The notes under the pieces were generated by a model. The model saw nothing but the letters and a program-made list of their open reading frames with translations, was not told the origin of the DNA and did no database searches. This document shows, piece after piece, positions 33,363 to 45,401 of a stretch of 64,000 nucleotides of DNA. The stretch spans positions 22,541,001-22,605,000 of the forward strand of contig OX424563.1 of the NCBI GenBank assembly GCA_949152475.1, in the 5' to 3' direction. The position numbers and the translations under genes were made by a program. Source of the stretch: Terebella lapidaria (taxonomy: Eukaryota; Annelida; Polychaeta; Terebellida; Terebellidae). How positions within the stretch are numbered: the stretch's first letter is position 1; the number at the start of each line of letters is the position of its first letter.

Positions 33363-36075
33363 GGGTATTGTTTGATACAATACTGGGGTCATCATTTTTC
33401 CCTTATACATTAATCAAAAAGCATGTACACATTCACCAAAAGGATTTATGTCTGTGATTGAAACCTATATATGGTAGCAAACCATTGTACGTCTTATATA
33501 GATTAGCATGGAACAACAATAATATATGCATAAAAAGACAGAGGGCGAATAATGATTACCCTAATATCAATTACCCTATATCAAAGTTATGCGACCAATC
33601 AAAAATACATCATTCACCCATCATGAAAGTAACGTGATTCCCCTGTCAAATGTTTCATCGATGTGTCCTCAACGCCAGCAATCGACCGGTATTAGCGTAA
33701 AGGCTGGAGTGTGTGTCCTTGCTTCAATACCTCCGCCACCCTTCAGTATCCTAGGCACAGATTTCCCAGAGGTGAGAGGCTTCTTGTATGCGTTTGTATT
33801 TGCACACGCAATAATATTGTTCTACCATTTGCTTGGCCAATGAATTGTAAATCAATTACGGGTGGGTATATCATGAGATGTTTTCACTCACACTGAATCT
33901 TTTCAATGTGGTCTTTGATATATTCGTGGTTGATATAAGCCGATTAATCATTATACATTATACAAATGCTGATATCCAATTACAATACCAGATAAATCAA
34001 GTGGCTATCGATCGATCGATCTATTGCTGTTTATACAGATTTACGGTTTCCGATATTTGTCATTTCTGACGTCGTCAATCGGTCGTGACAAATGGCATTG
34101 ATTCCTGTCTGCATTAAATGCATGAATATTCATAGTTCGTTTGTTATTGAAATCATCAAATTTTGGCAGTATTGGTGGTAATAGGTTGATACTTACACCG
34201 AAATGTGAATTGGGCAATTTGAATATATATTTTTTTCGAGCCATTTACTTGGCATCACCATTGACAAAAACGTTTGAATATATGGTCCATGATGTCGAGC
34301 TCCCTTGGCAAACGCATCAAAACAGAATTATCAGGGAAGACTTGTACAGTATGAATTTTTTTGTAAGATCATATAGCGTTTAGAAGAAAAATGTTTTTAC
34401 ACTGGAAATATAAAACGGAGTAATAGTCGTGTGAGATCGATTCATCGGACGAAGGTTGCAACTTCAGTCGTCCTACATGTTGGATATTTTATACTTTGTT
34501 CCATCAAATTTGTTTCATCCTGTGTAAAATATCAGTTGTTTCTACCAAACATATTCATGAACCGATATGACAATATATCAGAACATTTCTCTCTTCTTGT
34601 GAACCCCCCTGATTTCAGTAATGTTTATTAGTTCAATTGATTGTCATATATTTATATCCCAATGTATTCACATATCCCTGCTCCAACGCCCTTGAGTGGC
34701 ATTGAAAAACCGCAAGTATTTACACGAAAGTTAATCACGGGGAATCTCATTGGAACAAGAAAGCAGATGGGAGAAAAACCAGTTGAATATTGATGTTGTA
34801 TATACAATTTAATCCTGAGAGGATGCCCTAGAGATATTACTGAAAGATGTACATGTATAATCGAATGCACCCGTTTTTCTGCCCGCTCAGAACCAGAGGG
34901 TGTATTAATTATATCCCCTGTAGGGTCCACAACGCGTTTAATCCATATTGGGTTAAAAGCAAGGTTTTCATATTGAACTCAAACTTAGCATTGATCTCAG
35001 CATCGATTGTCATTCATTGCTCATGGTGCTTTAAAGTGCGGGTTGTCCTCCTCCGCTGCTTCTCAGAGCATCGGAGTAAGACGCATTCGGACGGAAACAT
35101 TCTAAGTATACTAATGGTTATTTTTCGCTAATGTATTGCTCAGTTTATATGTAGAGAACATGTACAATGTAAATAGCCATGGTATTGATCACATATTCTC
35201 ATATGAATGCATTCACAGACAAAATCAGTTAAGGACATCCAAACAAAATGCCTTTGTATTTTCCTCTTAGACAACATGTATTATTTTTGGAGAGCGCCTC
35301 TTTCAAACCAGCAAATGCACAGAGAATATTTCGTAGAACACTGGTTAATAAAACAACTTATTAATTTATACACGTAAACAAATAGATGACAATGAAATTA
35401 ACATTGACACATTATGGAAAATAATATCACGTGTCCAACACTTTGTGGAGAATTAGGTGATGGTTAGTGCAATATACTAATTATTCATACCATGGCACGT
35501 AAAGCTTCTTTCGCGGCGAAATTGTGTATGAATTATGAAATCAAACACTAAATCATGACAAATCACGAGACCGGAAGTCGCGTGCTTTCTGGCGTTATTT
35601 TGCCAGTTCGAACCAGATATTTCCTGCGTACTGAAAATCACAAGAAGCAGGTTTTGTTTTATCATATGCTATGAATAAATGATTCTGAAATATTACTAGG
35701 GAACACATCGCATATGCCTGCTAGTTAGTTGAAAGACTTTGCTGTTCGATCTTGAAAAAAAATTATATGCTCGAAGTTTCAAAACATTTATGCATTCAAG
35801 ATATCAATATACTTAGACTGTTTTGCTCAGCGTCAAGAGTGTAATACACATAAAAACACGAACTGATACCCTGTATATATACAACATTCTCGTGCAGTAA
35901 TGAAAATATTGGATATCGTTTAATACTTGACTTCTTATTGAACACATTACAAAATGTATCGTTTATATTGTCTTTGTCTTGTTGAGAGTTTTGATTGGAT
36001 AACGTTAATGGGATGAGACTATTTACTAGCAATGCCAGTGTTTTAGTTAACTTATAAGCCCGTGAAAACAAATGA
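33363..36075 (+). repeat. Large tandem unit U4
   Basis: A complete 2.71-kb unit with all landmarks: ACTGGGGTCATCATT (33384), CACCCATCATG, CTTCAATACCTCCGCC (33722), TGTGAATTGGGCAATTTGAA (34204), the CCCTGCTCCAACGCC block (34675), CCATATTGGGTTAAAAGC (34943), GTGATGGTTAGTGCAATATA (35458), CATCGCATATGCCTGCTAGT (35707) and GACTGTTTTGCTCAG (35817). Best reference for the family. A family S fragment (34138-34195, minus) is embedded. Confidence 0.75.
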
Positions 36076-36766
36076 GGTATTAGCTAAATACAATACTGGG
36101 GTCATCATTTCTCCCTCATACGAGTACCTATATACATCATCCTCAGATGATGGGTGTCATTAATCAAAATGCATGAACACGTTTATCAAAAGGGTTTCTG
36201 GCTTGTGATTAAAACTTATATATGGTAACAAACCATTGTACGTCTTATATAGTTTGGCATGGAACAACAATAATACATGCATAAAATACAGAGTGCAAAT
36301 AATGTTGCCCTATATCAATTACCCCATATCAAAGTTATTTTTTACTATTTACAAGATGACACAAACGTGGTCAAGCAAAGTTTATGCGACCAATCGAAAA
36401 TCATTCACTCCCCCATGAAAGTACCGTGACTATCCATGTCAAATGTTTTATCGATGTGTCCTCAACGCAGCAATACACCCGTATTAACATCCAAGTCTGG
36501 GATCGGTGTCATGGCCTCAATACCTCCGCCACCCTTCAGTACCGTGGCACAGATTTCCCAGAGGTAAGACACTTTTTGTAAGAGTTTGTATTCATTCGCA
36601 CACGCAATAATGTCCTTCCACCAATTGAATGGCCAATGAATTGTAAATCAATTACGGGTGGGGAAATCATGAGATGTTTCCACTCACACTGAATCTTTTC
36701 AGTGTGGTGCAAGCTTTGATCATTGATATATATGTGGTTTCCTACTGAAAAGGTGATTAATCATTA

Positions 36767-36962
36767 TGCTCACTCTTTCCGGAACACCTGATTTCACCTC
36801 CTAATGGCCATTTTGGGGGGTTCGTGAGTTTCCCTGTTATTTTTGTTTTCTCTCACTTCGTATGCCTGATATGACTTTCTGTCCCCGGACTATGAGATTG
36901 GATAACGGACCCTGTTTTGTTTGCTCGGAATACTTAATACTGGGTATTGATTCCACGTCTAT
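36767..36962 (+). mobile_element. 196-bp insertion carrying the 90-bp dispersed repeat
   Basis: U2 and U4 read ATTAATCATTATAC followed by ATTATACAAATGCTG; U5 has an extra 196 bp here, starting GCTCACTCTTTCCGGAACAC. Its last 90 bp match 2344-2433. Terminal inverted repeats and a target duplication are not evident, so it could be a truncated retroelement end. Family not recognised. Confidence 0.55.
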
Positions 36963-37284
36963 ACATATACAAATGCTGCTATTCAATTACAATACCTGAT
37001 AAATCAAAGTGGCTATCAAAGGTTGATCTATTACTTTTTATACATAATTACCGTAGTTCGAAGTGTGAATTGGGGTACTTGAATGTATTCAATTTGAATA
37101 TATATTTTTCAAGCCATTTACTTGGCATCTACATTGACAAAATAGTTTGAATATGTGGTCCATGATGTCGAGCTCCCTTGGCAAACGCATCAAAACACAA
37201 TTATCAGGAAAGACTTGTACAGGATTAAATATTTTGTAAGATCATATCTATAGCATTTAGAAAAAATGTTTTTACACTGGAAAT

Positions 37285-37615
37285 AAAAAAAAAATTAGCC
37301 CAAGGGCTAAAAAAGGTTACCAGACAACATATATATTAGATATTAGACTTCGTCCCATCACCTTGAAAATAAGGTCATTGGTCAATTCAAGGTCATGAGA
37401 ATATTCATATTTCTAGTATGTCCACAATCGATTCCTAAGCTGTAAACTCGACAATAAGTGAGATATTAGCCATTTTGTTCTCTGACCTTGAAAATGAGAT
37501 CGAAGGTCAAATTCAAGGTCACCAAAATATTCAGTATATATAATTTCCTATATGTTCACTATGGATTCCTAAGCTGTTAAGTCGATAATAAGCATGATAT
37601 AAACCAAGGCTGTAA
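37285..37615 (-). mobile_element. GGTTACC-ended element, inverted 3' fragment
   Basis: Reverse orientation of the family at 5384. On the plus strand it reads an A-tract, a TTAGCCCAAGGGCTAA palindrome (37295-37310), GGTTACCAGAC (37315-37325), then about two core units with CAAGGTCATGAGAATATTCA and ATCGATTCCTAAGCTGTAAA. The 5' hairpin and microsatellite are missing. Confidence 0.65.
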
Positions 37616-38705
37616 AGCTCTTCTGGTGAGCCCCACTAACTTTAGTACTGTTTATTGGTCCAATTGATTGTCATATATTTATATCCCAATGTATTCACAT
37701 ATCCATGCTCCAACGCTGTTAAGTGGCATTGAAAAACCGCAAGTATTTACACGAAAATTAATCACGGGGAATCTCATTGGAACGAGAAAGCAGATGGGAG
37801 AAAAACCAGTTGAATATCGATGTTGTATGTACAATTTATTCCTAAGAGGATGCCCGAGAGATATAACTAAAAGATGTACATGTATAATCGAATGCACCCG
37901 TTTTCCGCCTGCTCAGAGCCAGAGGGTGTATTAATTATATCCCCTGTGGCGTTCTACAACGCGTTTAATCCATAATGAGTTAAAAGCAAGGTTTTCATAT
38001 TGAACTCAAACTTAGCATTGATCTCAGCATCGATTGTCGTTGTTCATGATGCTTTTGAGTGCGGGCATTCTTTCTCCAACCACTTCTCAGAGGACGGGGG
38101 TAAGACACACTCACACGGAAACATTCTAAGTATGCTAATGGTTGTTTTTCGCCACTGTATTGCTGGAAATATCAGTTTATAAGTAGAGAACAGGTACAAT
38201 GTAAATAGTCAAGGTATTGATCACATAGTCTTATATGAATGCATTCACAGACAAAATCAGTTAAGTACATCCGAACAGATTGGCCTTTGTGTTTTCCTCT
38301 TAGACAACGTGTATTCTTTTTGGAGAGCGTCTCTTCCAAACCAGCAAATGCACAGAGCATACTTTAAGTTAGTAGAACACTGGTTAACAAAACAAATTAC
38401 GCATGCACAAATAGATGACAATGAAACTAACATTGATACATTACGGAAAACAACATCAAGTGTCCAACACACTTTGGAGAATTAGGTGATGGATAGTGTA
38501 ATATACTGATTATACATATCATGGCAAGGAACCCCTCTTCCATGGTGAAATTATGTTCATGATACATGAAATCAAACGCTGAATCATGACGAACCACGAG
38601 ATAGGAGGTTGAGTTCTTCCGCCAGCTCGACCGAGATCTATCCCGCGTGCAAGGAAACACCAGATTTCGTTTTATCACAAGCTATGAATATATGATTCTG
38701 AAATA

Positions 38706-38984
38706 TTTGGAAACCCAATCACTCTAGATTAAAGTGAAATTTCATGAAAAATTTTAAGATTTTCTCACAAACTATGATTGTACCCAAGGGCCCCTTCTAC
38801 TGAGTAAGATATCCGTGAACATGTGCATTGCTAGGAAACCGTATGAACAATGCAGATCACGCAGTCGTCAAGTATTTTGTATTATGACGTCACGGTGGTT
38901 GTAGGATTTTTTTGCATGGTACGTTGCTAGGGCTGAATCGCGTATTGAATATTGATGTTGTAGTCATTCTGGTTATTGATTAGG
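38706..38984. other. Spacer after U5, no feature recognised
   Basis: No repeat or gene identified. Contains a TATTATGACGTCACGG word near 38880. Confidence 0.35.
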
Positions 38985-39260
38985 TACTTATGTACTTGTC
39001 ATATATCTGTTCCATGGGGTTTGTTTCGGATTTCTAAAATATTTTCATAGGTTGTTGGGCAGTTGTATACTAAGTCCATCAGGTGTACAGTAGAAACAAC
39101 TACATTCAACACACTGTCTGCCCCTGATGACGCCAGTGTGTCTTTGGATAAACTATTTGGTCGGGCTTTATTTCTATTGCAAAATGTTGTATTTTACGTT
39201 TGTTATTGGCATCATCAAAATCTACTGTATTTGTGGTAATAGATTGATACCTACATTCAT
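38985..39260 (-). repeat. Interspersed repeat family S
   Basis: Inverted relative to the 10285 copy: GTACTTATGTACTTG, CATCAGGTGTACAGTAGAAA, CTGATGACGCCAGTGTGTC, GGTCGGGCTTTATTTC and GGCATCATCAAAAT appear in order. It is among the longer copies. Confidence 0.6.
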
Positions 39261-39540
39261 TGTGGCGTCACAGAACACTCCTGCTCCTTTTTGTTATTTC
39301 ACATCAAACGCATTCGGACAAGGGCATGTGAATATGGGAAATGTTTAACGAAAATGTGAATAGTGCAAACATGATGTTTCTGGCAAAGGTTATCACAATG
39401 TCGAAATCACTATGTGCTCCTACTGTTTGTAGTTCAAGATAAATTCATAGCATGTGATAAATGATGACATGTCAAATATGATGACAATTATAATAACTAT
39501 GTTAATACTAACTATACTAATTCTCTGCATTAGCATCTGA

Positions 39541-39840
39541 TAGTCGGGCATGTACGGGGGTCCCTTTGCACCCCTCCCCCCCCCCCCCCCCCATGATACT
39601 CCAAAACCAACTTTTTTCTCAAGGTGTTTTAATACGAATAAACATTACATATGTCTCCGTTTGCGCATCCATTGCAAAAATTGGTTTTCGGTGAAAAACG
39701 CCCCCCCCCCCCCCCGCGAAATCTCGAATTTTGAGATTGCTTAACTTCAGGCTGCATAGGTCTACAAAATAAAATCTTTGTTACCTTTTGCTCCTTATTG
39801 TAGGGGCCTGATACATTGTACATGAGAAAACAATAGTTTT
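39541..39840 (+). repeat. 300-bp inverted repeat, left copy flanking the 40-53 kb array
   Basis: Begins TAGTCGGGCATGTACGGGG and contains poly-C runs at about 39574-39592 and 39702-39715, AACTTTTTTCTCAAGGTGTT, CATTACATATGTCTCCG, and GGGGCCTGATACATTGTACA. It is the reverse complement of 53112-53407 at roughly 88% by eye. In this copy the second C-run replaces a GGCCATTTTTCAAAATGGCC hairpin kept in the right copy. The apparent proline-rich open frames are read from the C-runs and are not credible genes. Confidence 0.75.
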
Positions 39841-40442
39841 AAAAACAGTAGTTCTAAACAGTAGGACAGCTCAAGACAACGTTGTTGTACTTCAAGAGAA
39901 TGCAAGGCAATGGTGAAGACTAATATGTCAATTCATCCAATATAGCAGTACCAATATCATGTTCCATCATGTTCATGTGTTAAGATAGCCAATGAAGATG
40001 TTCTACATTATTGTTCTCTGTTTGTGATATAAAATGTATCCCAAGCATGTTTGTGAGTAATGCGTAATGCATAAGTGTATGAATAAATTCAAATAACAAT
40101 ATGTTCTTACTTGCTTTCCATCTCAATGAGATGCTGTCATTTTAAATTGATATTATATCTATAGCTAGAATAACACCGAAAATGGAATTTAAATACCAAA
40201 GTACCCTTTGAAGTAAGTATCACACATCTGCATAGCACAATTAGTTACAAACTTGAATTTTCGGGGTGTGTTTAGCAGGATCTTGGATTTATGTTAATTA
40301 ACAAAACTAACCAAATCAAGCTCTATTTGTTCAAGGATTTATTGGGATTGCAAATCAGTGAAAGTCTCGATCAGAAATATCCAAGCAAGATCCACAATTG
40401 AGACCATAGGGGTGTCAGGGGGGCTATGTTCGAGAGATATCT
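39841..40442. other. Intergenic DNA between flank repeat and element array
   Basis: AT-rich, no feature recognised. Confidence 0.4.
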
Positions 40443-42880
40443 AAAAAATCGGCCATAGGCCAACACTTGACGAAATATCTACACATTTGTTTATTTACAT
40501 TTAAAACATTTACTCATAATTTACACATTGAAAATATTTACTGAACAACTAGCATTAGAAATTGACACATTTAAGACACCTCCTGAGCATCACCCAGCAG
40601 TAGAATTCACAATTTTAGAAATTAGACAAGAGTTGCTTCATTTACACAGTGACCTTGGCCTTAATACTTGTCCCTGAATTCTGAATTTTCAAAAATTTGT
40701 TAGAATTAATAATGCACAACTCCTGAGCAGACATACATATTGAAATTTTATGACGTCTCCTGAGCAAGACCCAGCCATTTGAGACTGACTCATTTAAAAC
40801 ATCCAATCGATGTGTGTATCAACATAGTATATACTACTAACAGCACAAAATTTTGATGATGTCAATATAAAAAAAATCATAAAATACAGTATTGCTATTA
40901 ATGTTCGTTACTACAACTTGGTAACTTTCATATCATGATGCTGCATCTTTGGAGAACCATCTAATGAATTCAAGCAGATCGTGATGGCCGTTTTTGTATG
41001 CCATACTGGTATTATATGACAGAGGCGACGACAATTTTCGCACGACATAATGCCCATATTCCTACCAAATGATCATTCAACAGTGTATATTATTAATATA
41101 TCATAACACATTGCAAAAAGTTCTTGGATAACCGCTATAATAGATTATAATGGTACTGGATATTCTAAAAAAAAACAAAGAGCAAAAAAAATATTTACCA
41201 GCAGGTAGATTCGAACCCACAGAGTCAACAGCCTACGTGTTAGAGAGCGAGCACTGTAACCACTCGGCCACCGAGCCATCATACAACTTGTTGCCGTATT
41301 CCCTTCCCCATTGTGAACAACTTTTACTGTACATGTATGACCGCATGCATGTCGGCATGACTGCACGAAGAAATCGATCCCAAAATAACTGTAACTTTAT
41401 AACCCAAACTAATATTGATAACCAACTTTCACAGTCAACTCAATTGGAGAATTAGAGCAAGAAAAGTCCACATTTCATATTTGTGTATTCAAATCTGCAT
41501 AAAACATTTCATATTTCCTATAAATTGGCAACTTATGTTAGGTAATTTTGCGGCCACTACTCTAGGGCTACAACTATGCAGCTTGCACATGACCCCCAGA
41601 TTTTCGGCATCGGGCGATAATCGGGAGTTTTGGTCGTACGACCATCGCACATACACCATTTGAAGCCGAATTGACCATACAAAAATACAAAAATACTGAC
41701 AAAAATTAATGTTGATCGAAAGTGGAGTTATTGCGATTTTTCGATTTTGACCTTTTACATGACCTTGACCTCAATTTTCGACCTTGAGTTAAGAAACTCC
41801 ACAGATTTGTTCAATTTTATAAGGCACAACTCTTGAGTAAAAATCAATAACACATATCAGAACCTGGCCTCGCAATATGGGGTTGAAGTTGCGAGACATG
41901 AAACCATAAAATCAAGACCCTCGAATTTTTGACCCGGACCGAAAATCGGCAATTTTGGTCGTACGACCATCGGGCATGCACCACAGGACGTGGAATTGAC
42001 CATAAAAAAATATAAAAATACTCACAAAAATTAACATTGAATAGAAACGGAGTTATTGCGATTTTTCGATTTTGACCTTTACTATGACTTTAACTGTAAT
42101 TCTTGATCTTGAGTCCTACACCTTTACACATATGTTCAGTGTGATAAGACACACCTACTGATTAAAAATCAGCAACTTATATTGGATTTTGACTCCACAA
42201 TAACGGTTTGAATATTGCACAAAATACAAATGATCTCAAAACCCCCAAATTTTCGACCTTGGGCGATAATCGGTAGTTTTGGTCGTACAACCATCGGACA
42301 TACGTCAGCTGATGTCGAATTGACCAAATAAAAATACAAAAATGTTTAAAAAAATTAATTTTGATCAGAAGCGAAGTTATTGCGATTTTTCGATTTTGAC
42401 CTTTACTATGACCTTAACGCTAATTCTTGACCTTGAGTCCTATAACTTCACAATCGTGTTTTGTGTGATAAGGCACAACTTCTGAGTAAAAATCAGGAAC
42501 ATCTATCGGGAACTTGCTCTATTATATGGTTTTGAATATTGTGAGGCAGGAAAAACCTAAATTCGTGACCCCCAAATTTTCGACCTGGACCGGAAATCGG
42601 GAGTTTTGGTCATACGACCATCGGGCATGCATCATATGATGCGGAATTGACCATAGAAAAAAATAAAAATACCTAGAAAAAATAATATTGATTAAAAACG
42701 GAGTTATTGCGATTTTTCGATTTTGACCTTTTCCTTGACCTTGACCTCAGTTTTTGACCTTGACCTCCCAAAAGTTAATCACTTGGTCGAGTACTAATTG
42801 CACGTCTTCTGACAAATTTTCGGGACTTTACGATCAAAATTGTGACCTGTAGAGCGCTAACAAACAAACAAACAAACAAA
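40443..42880 (-). mobile_element. ACTTGACGAAAT-ended tandem-repeat element E6
   Basis: Minus-strand element with its 3' terminus at the left: AAAAATCGG followed by the hairpin GGCC-ATA-GGCC and ACTTGACGAAAT. Going right it holds the arm DNA with a tRNA-like module (41197-41279), four core units of about 325 bp with GGTCGTACGACC or variants, and a GCGCTAACAAACAAAC microsatellite at the 5' side. The palindromic 5' terminus is lost. It is nearly identical to E2 at an offset of 7.58-7.60 kb, apart from a TAATACT repeat expansion in E2, so the two derive from a recent duplication. Confidence 0.7.
41197..41279 (-). ncRNA. tRNA-like Pol III module (tRNA-derived SINE head), copy 1
   Basis: The minus strand has an A-box-like TGGCCGAGTGG (41260-41270) and a B-box-like GGTTCGAATCT (41207-41217) about 43 bp apart, followed by a T-run (A-run on plus at 41184-41191) that could terminate Pol III. 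Spacing suggests a tRNA with a long variable arm (Leu/Ser type). Acceptor and T-stem pairing is poor when folded by eye, so it is a pseudogene or SINE head rather than a working tRNA. The same module sits in E3 and E2 at the same place, so it was amplified with the host element. Confidence 0.6.
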
Positions 42881-43539
42881 TAATTTACACATTTAAACAT
42901 GTACACAAAATTTACACATTGAAATCATTTCCTGAACAACCGCTAGCATTAGAAATCGAGATATTTAAGCCATCTCCTGAACATCATCCAGCAGTATAGT
43001 CTACAATTTAAGACATTAGACGTGAGAGTTGCTTCATTTTCACCGTGACCTTGGCCTTAATTCTTGACCTTGAGGTCTGAAATTTCAAACTTTTGTTGGA
43101 ATTGATGAGGCACAACTCCTGAGTACAAATCATAAAAAAAGATATTGAAACTTGGTTAAAAAACATAGTCTAAAACGTTGGGATCCCCAAAAACGAAAAT
43201 CTTGACCCCCGAATTTTCGACCTCTGTTGCAAATCGGCAGTTTTGGTCGTACGGCCATCAGACATACATCATATGATAGGGAATTGACCAAATAAAATTA
43301 CAATAATACTTAGAAAAATTAGACTTGATTAGGAGCGGAGTTATTGCAATTATTCGATTTTGACCTTTTCATTGACCTTGACCTCAATTTTCGACCTTGA
43401 CCTCCCAAAAGTGAACTCATCCGTCATATGTTGACTGTGCATCTTACGACCAGTTTTCATGATTCTGGAATCAAAATTGTGACCTCTAGAGCGCTAACAA
43501 ACAAACATACATTGTATATTCATCTGATCGACATGCAGT
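42881..43539 (-). mobile_element. ACTTGACGAAAT-ended element E5 (short, 3'-truncated)
   Basis: Near-identical tandem partner of E4, about 98% by eye. It contains one arm and one core unit (GGTCGTACGGCC at 43245), then GCGCTAACAAACAAACATAC and a CATCTGATCGACATGCAG tail unique to E4 and E5. It joins E6 inside the CAAA microsatellite, which is a likely recombination point. Confidence 0.65.
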
Positions 43540-44240
43540 AAAATCGGCCATAGGCCAACACTTGACGAAATAATTTACACATTTGTTTACATTTAAACAT
43601 GTACACAAAATTTACACATTGAAATCATTTCCTGAACAACCCCTAGCATTAGAAATCGAGATATTTAAGCCATCTCCTGAACATCATCCAGCAGTATAGT
43701 CTACAATTTTAGACATTAGACGTGAGAGTTGCTTCATTTTCACCGTGACCTTGGCCTTAATTCTTGACCTTGAGGTCTGAAATTTCAAAGTTTTGTTGGA
43801 ATTGATGAGGCACAACTCCTGAGTACAAATCATAAAAAAAAAGATATTGAAACTTGGTTAAAAAACATAGTCTAAAACGTTGGGATCCCCAAAAACGAAA
43901 ATCTTGACCCCCGAATTTTCGACCTCTGTCGCAAATCGGCAGTTTTGGTCGTACGGCCATCAAACATACATCATATGATAGGGAATTGACCAAATAAAAT
44001 TACAATAATACTTAGAAAAATTAGACTTGATTGGGAGCGGAGTTATTGCAATTATTCGATTTTGACCTTTTCATTGACCTTGACCTCAATTTTCGACCTT
44101 GACCTCCCAAAAGTGAACTCATCCGTCATATGTTGATTGTGCATCTTACTACCAGTTTTCATGATTCTGGAATCAAAATTGTGACCTCTAGAGCGCTAAC
44201 AAACAAACATACATTGTATATTCATCTGATCGACATGCAG
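43540..44240 (-). mobile_element. ACTTGACGAAAT-ended element E4 (short)
   Basis: Starts with AAAATCGGCCATAGGCCAAC and ACTTGACGAAAT, then about 650 bp duplicated from or to E5. It lacks the tRNA-like module and the 5' palindrome. Confidence 0.65.
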
Positions 44241-44976
44241 TAAAATCGGCCATAGGCCAACACTTGACGAATTAACTAAACATTTGTTTACATTTAAAAC
44301 ATTTACTCATTAATTACACATTGAAAAGATATACTGAACAACTTCTAGCATTAGGAATTGGCACTTTTAAGACACCTCCTGAGCATCACCCAGCAGAAGA
44401 ATTCTCAATTTTAGAAATTAGACAAGAGTTGCTTCATTTTCACAGTGACCTTGGCCCTTGAATTCTGAATTTTCACAAATTTGTTAGAATTAATAATGCA
44501 CAACTCCTGAGCAGACATACATATTGAATCTTTATGACGTCTCCTGAGCAAGACCCAGCCATTTGAGACTGACTCATTCAAAACATTCAATCGATGTGTG
44601 TATCAACATAATATATACTACTAACAGCACAAAATTTTGATGATGTCAATATAAGAAAAATTATAGAATACAACACTGCTATAAATGTTCGTTACTACAA
44701 CTTGGTAACTTTCATATCATGATGCTGCATCTTCGGAGAACTATCTAATGAGTTCAAGCAGATCGTGATGGCCGTTTTTGCATGCCATACTGGTATTATA
44801 TGACAGAGGCAACGATAATTTTTGCACGCCATATTAGTACCAAATGATCATTCAACAGTGTATATTCATAATATATCAAAACAAATTGCAAAAAGTTCTT
44901 GGATAAAACCACTATAATAGATTATAATAGTACTGGATATTCTTGAAAAAAATAAAGAGCAAAAAAAAAATATTTA

Positions 44977-45059
44977 AAAGCAGGTAGATTCGAACTAGCA
45001 GAGTCAAAAGCCTACGTGTTAGAGAGCGAGTGCTGGAACCACTCGGCCACCGAGCCATC
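44977..45059 (-). ncRNA. tRNA-like Pol III module, copy 2
   Basis: A box at 45039-45049 is intact; the B box at 44986-44996 reads AGTTCGAATCT on the minus strand, one change from copy 1. Surrounding bases differ at several positions, in line with E3 being the older arm. Confidence 0.5.
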
Positions 45060-45401
45060 ATGCAATAAATTGCCATATTCCCCTTCCCCATGGAGAACAA
45101 CATTTACTGTACATGTATGACCGCATGCATGTCGGCATGACTGCACGAAGAAATCGATCCAAAATAACTGTAACTTTAAAACCCAAACTAGTATTGATAA
45201 CCAACTTTCACAGTCAACTCAATTGGGGAATTAGGGCAAGAAAAGTCCACGTTTCACATTTGTGTATTCAAATCTGCATAAAACATTTCATATCTCCTAT
45301 AAATTGGCAACTTATGTGAGGTAATTTTGCGGCCACTACACTAGGGCTACCACTATGCAACTTGCACATGACCCCCAGATTTTCGGCACCGGGCGATAAT
45401 C

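Larger units (their letters stand above)
36076..38705 (+). repeat. Large tandem unit U5
   Basis: 2.63-kb unit, collinear with U4, with two differences: a 196-bp insertion at 36767-36962, and replacement of the U4 34400-34590 segment by an inverted GGTTACC-type fragment at 37285-37615. Confidence 0.75.

Noticed and set aside
41197-41279. A functional tRNA gene on the minus strand.
   Set aside because: A- and B-box words are present, but the acceptor and T stems do not pair well by eye, and the sequence recurs only as part of a larger repeat.
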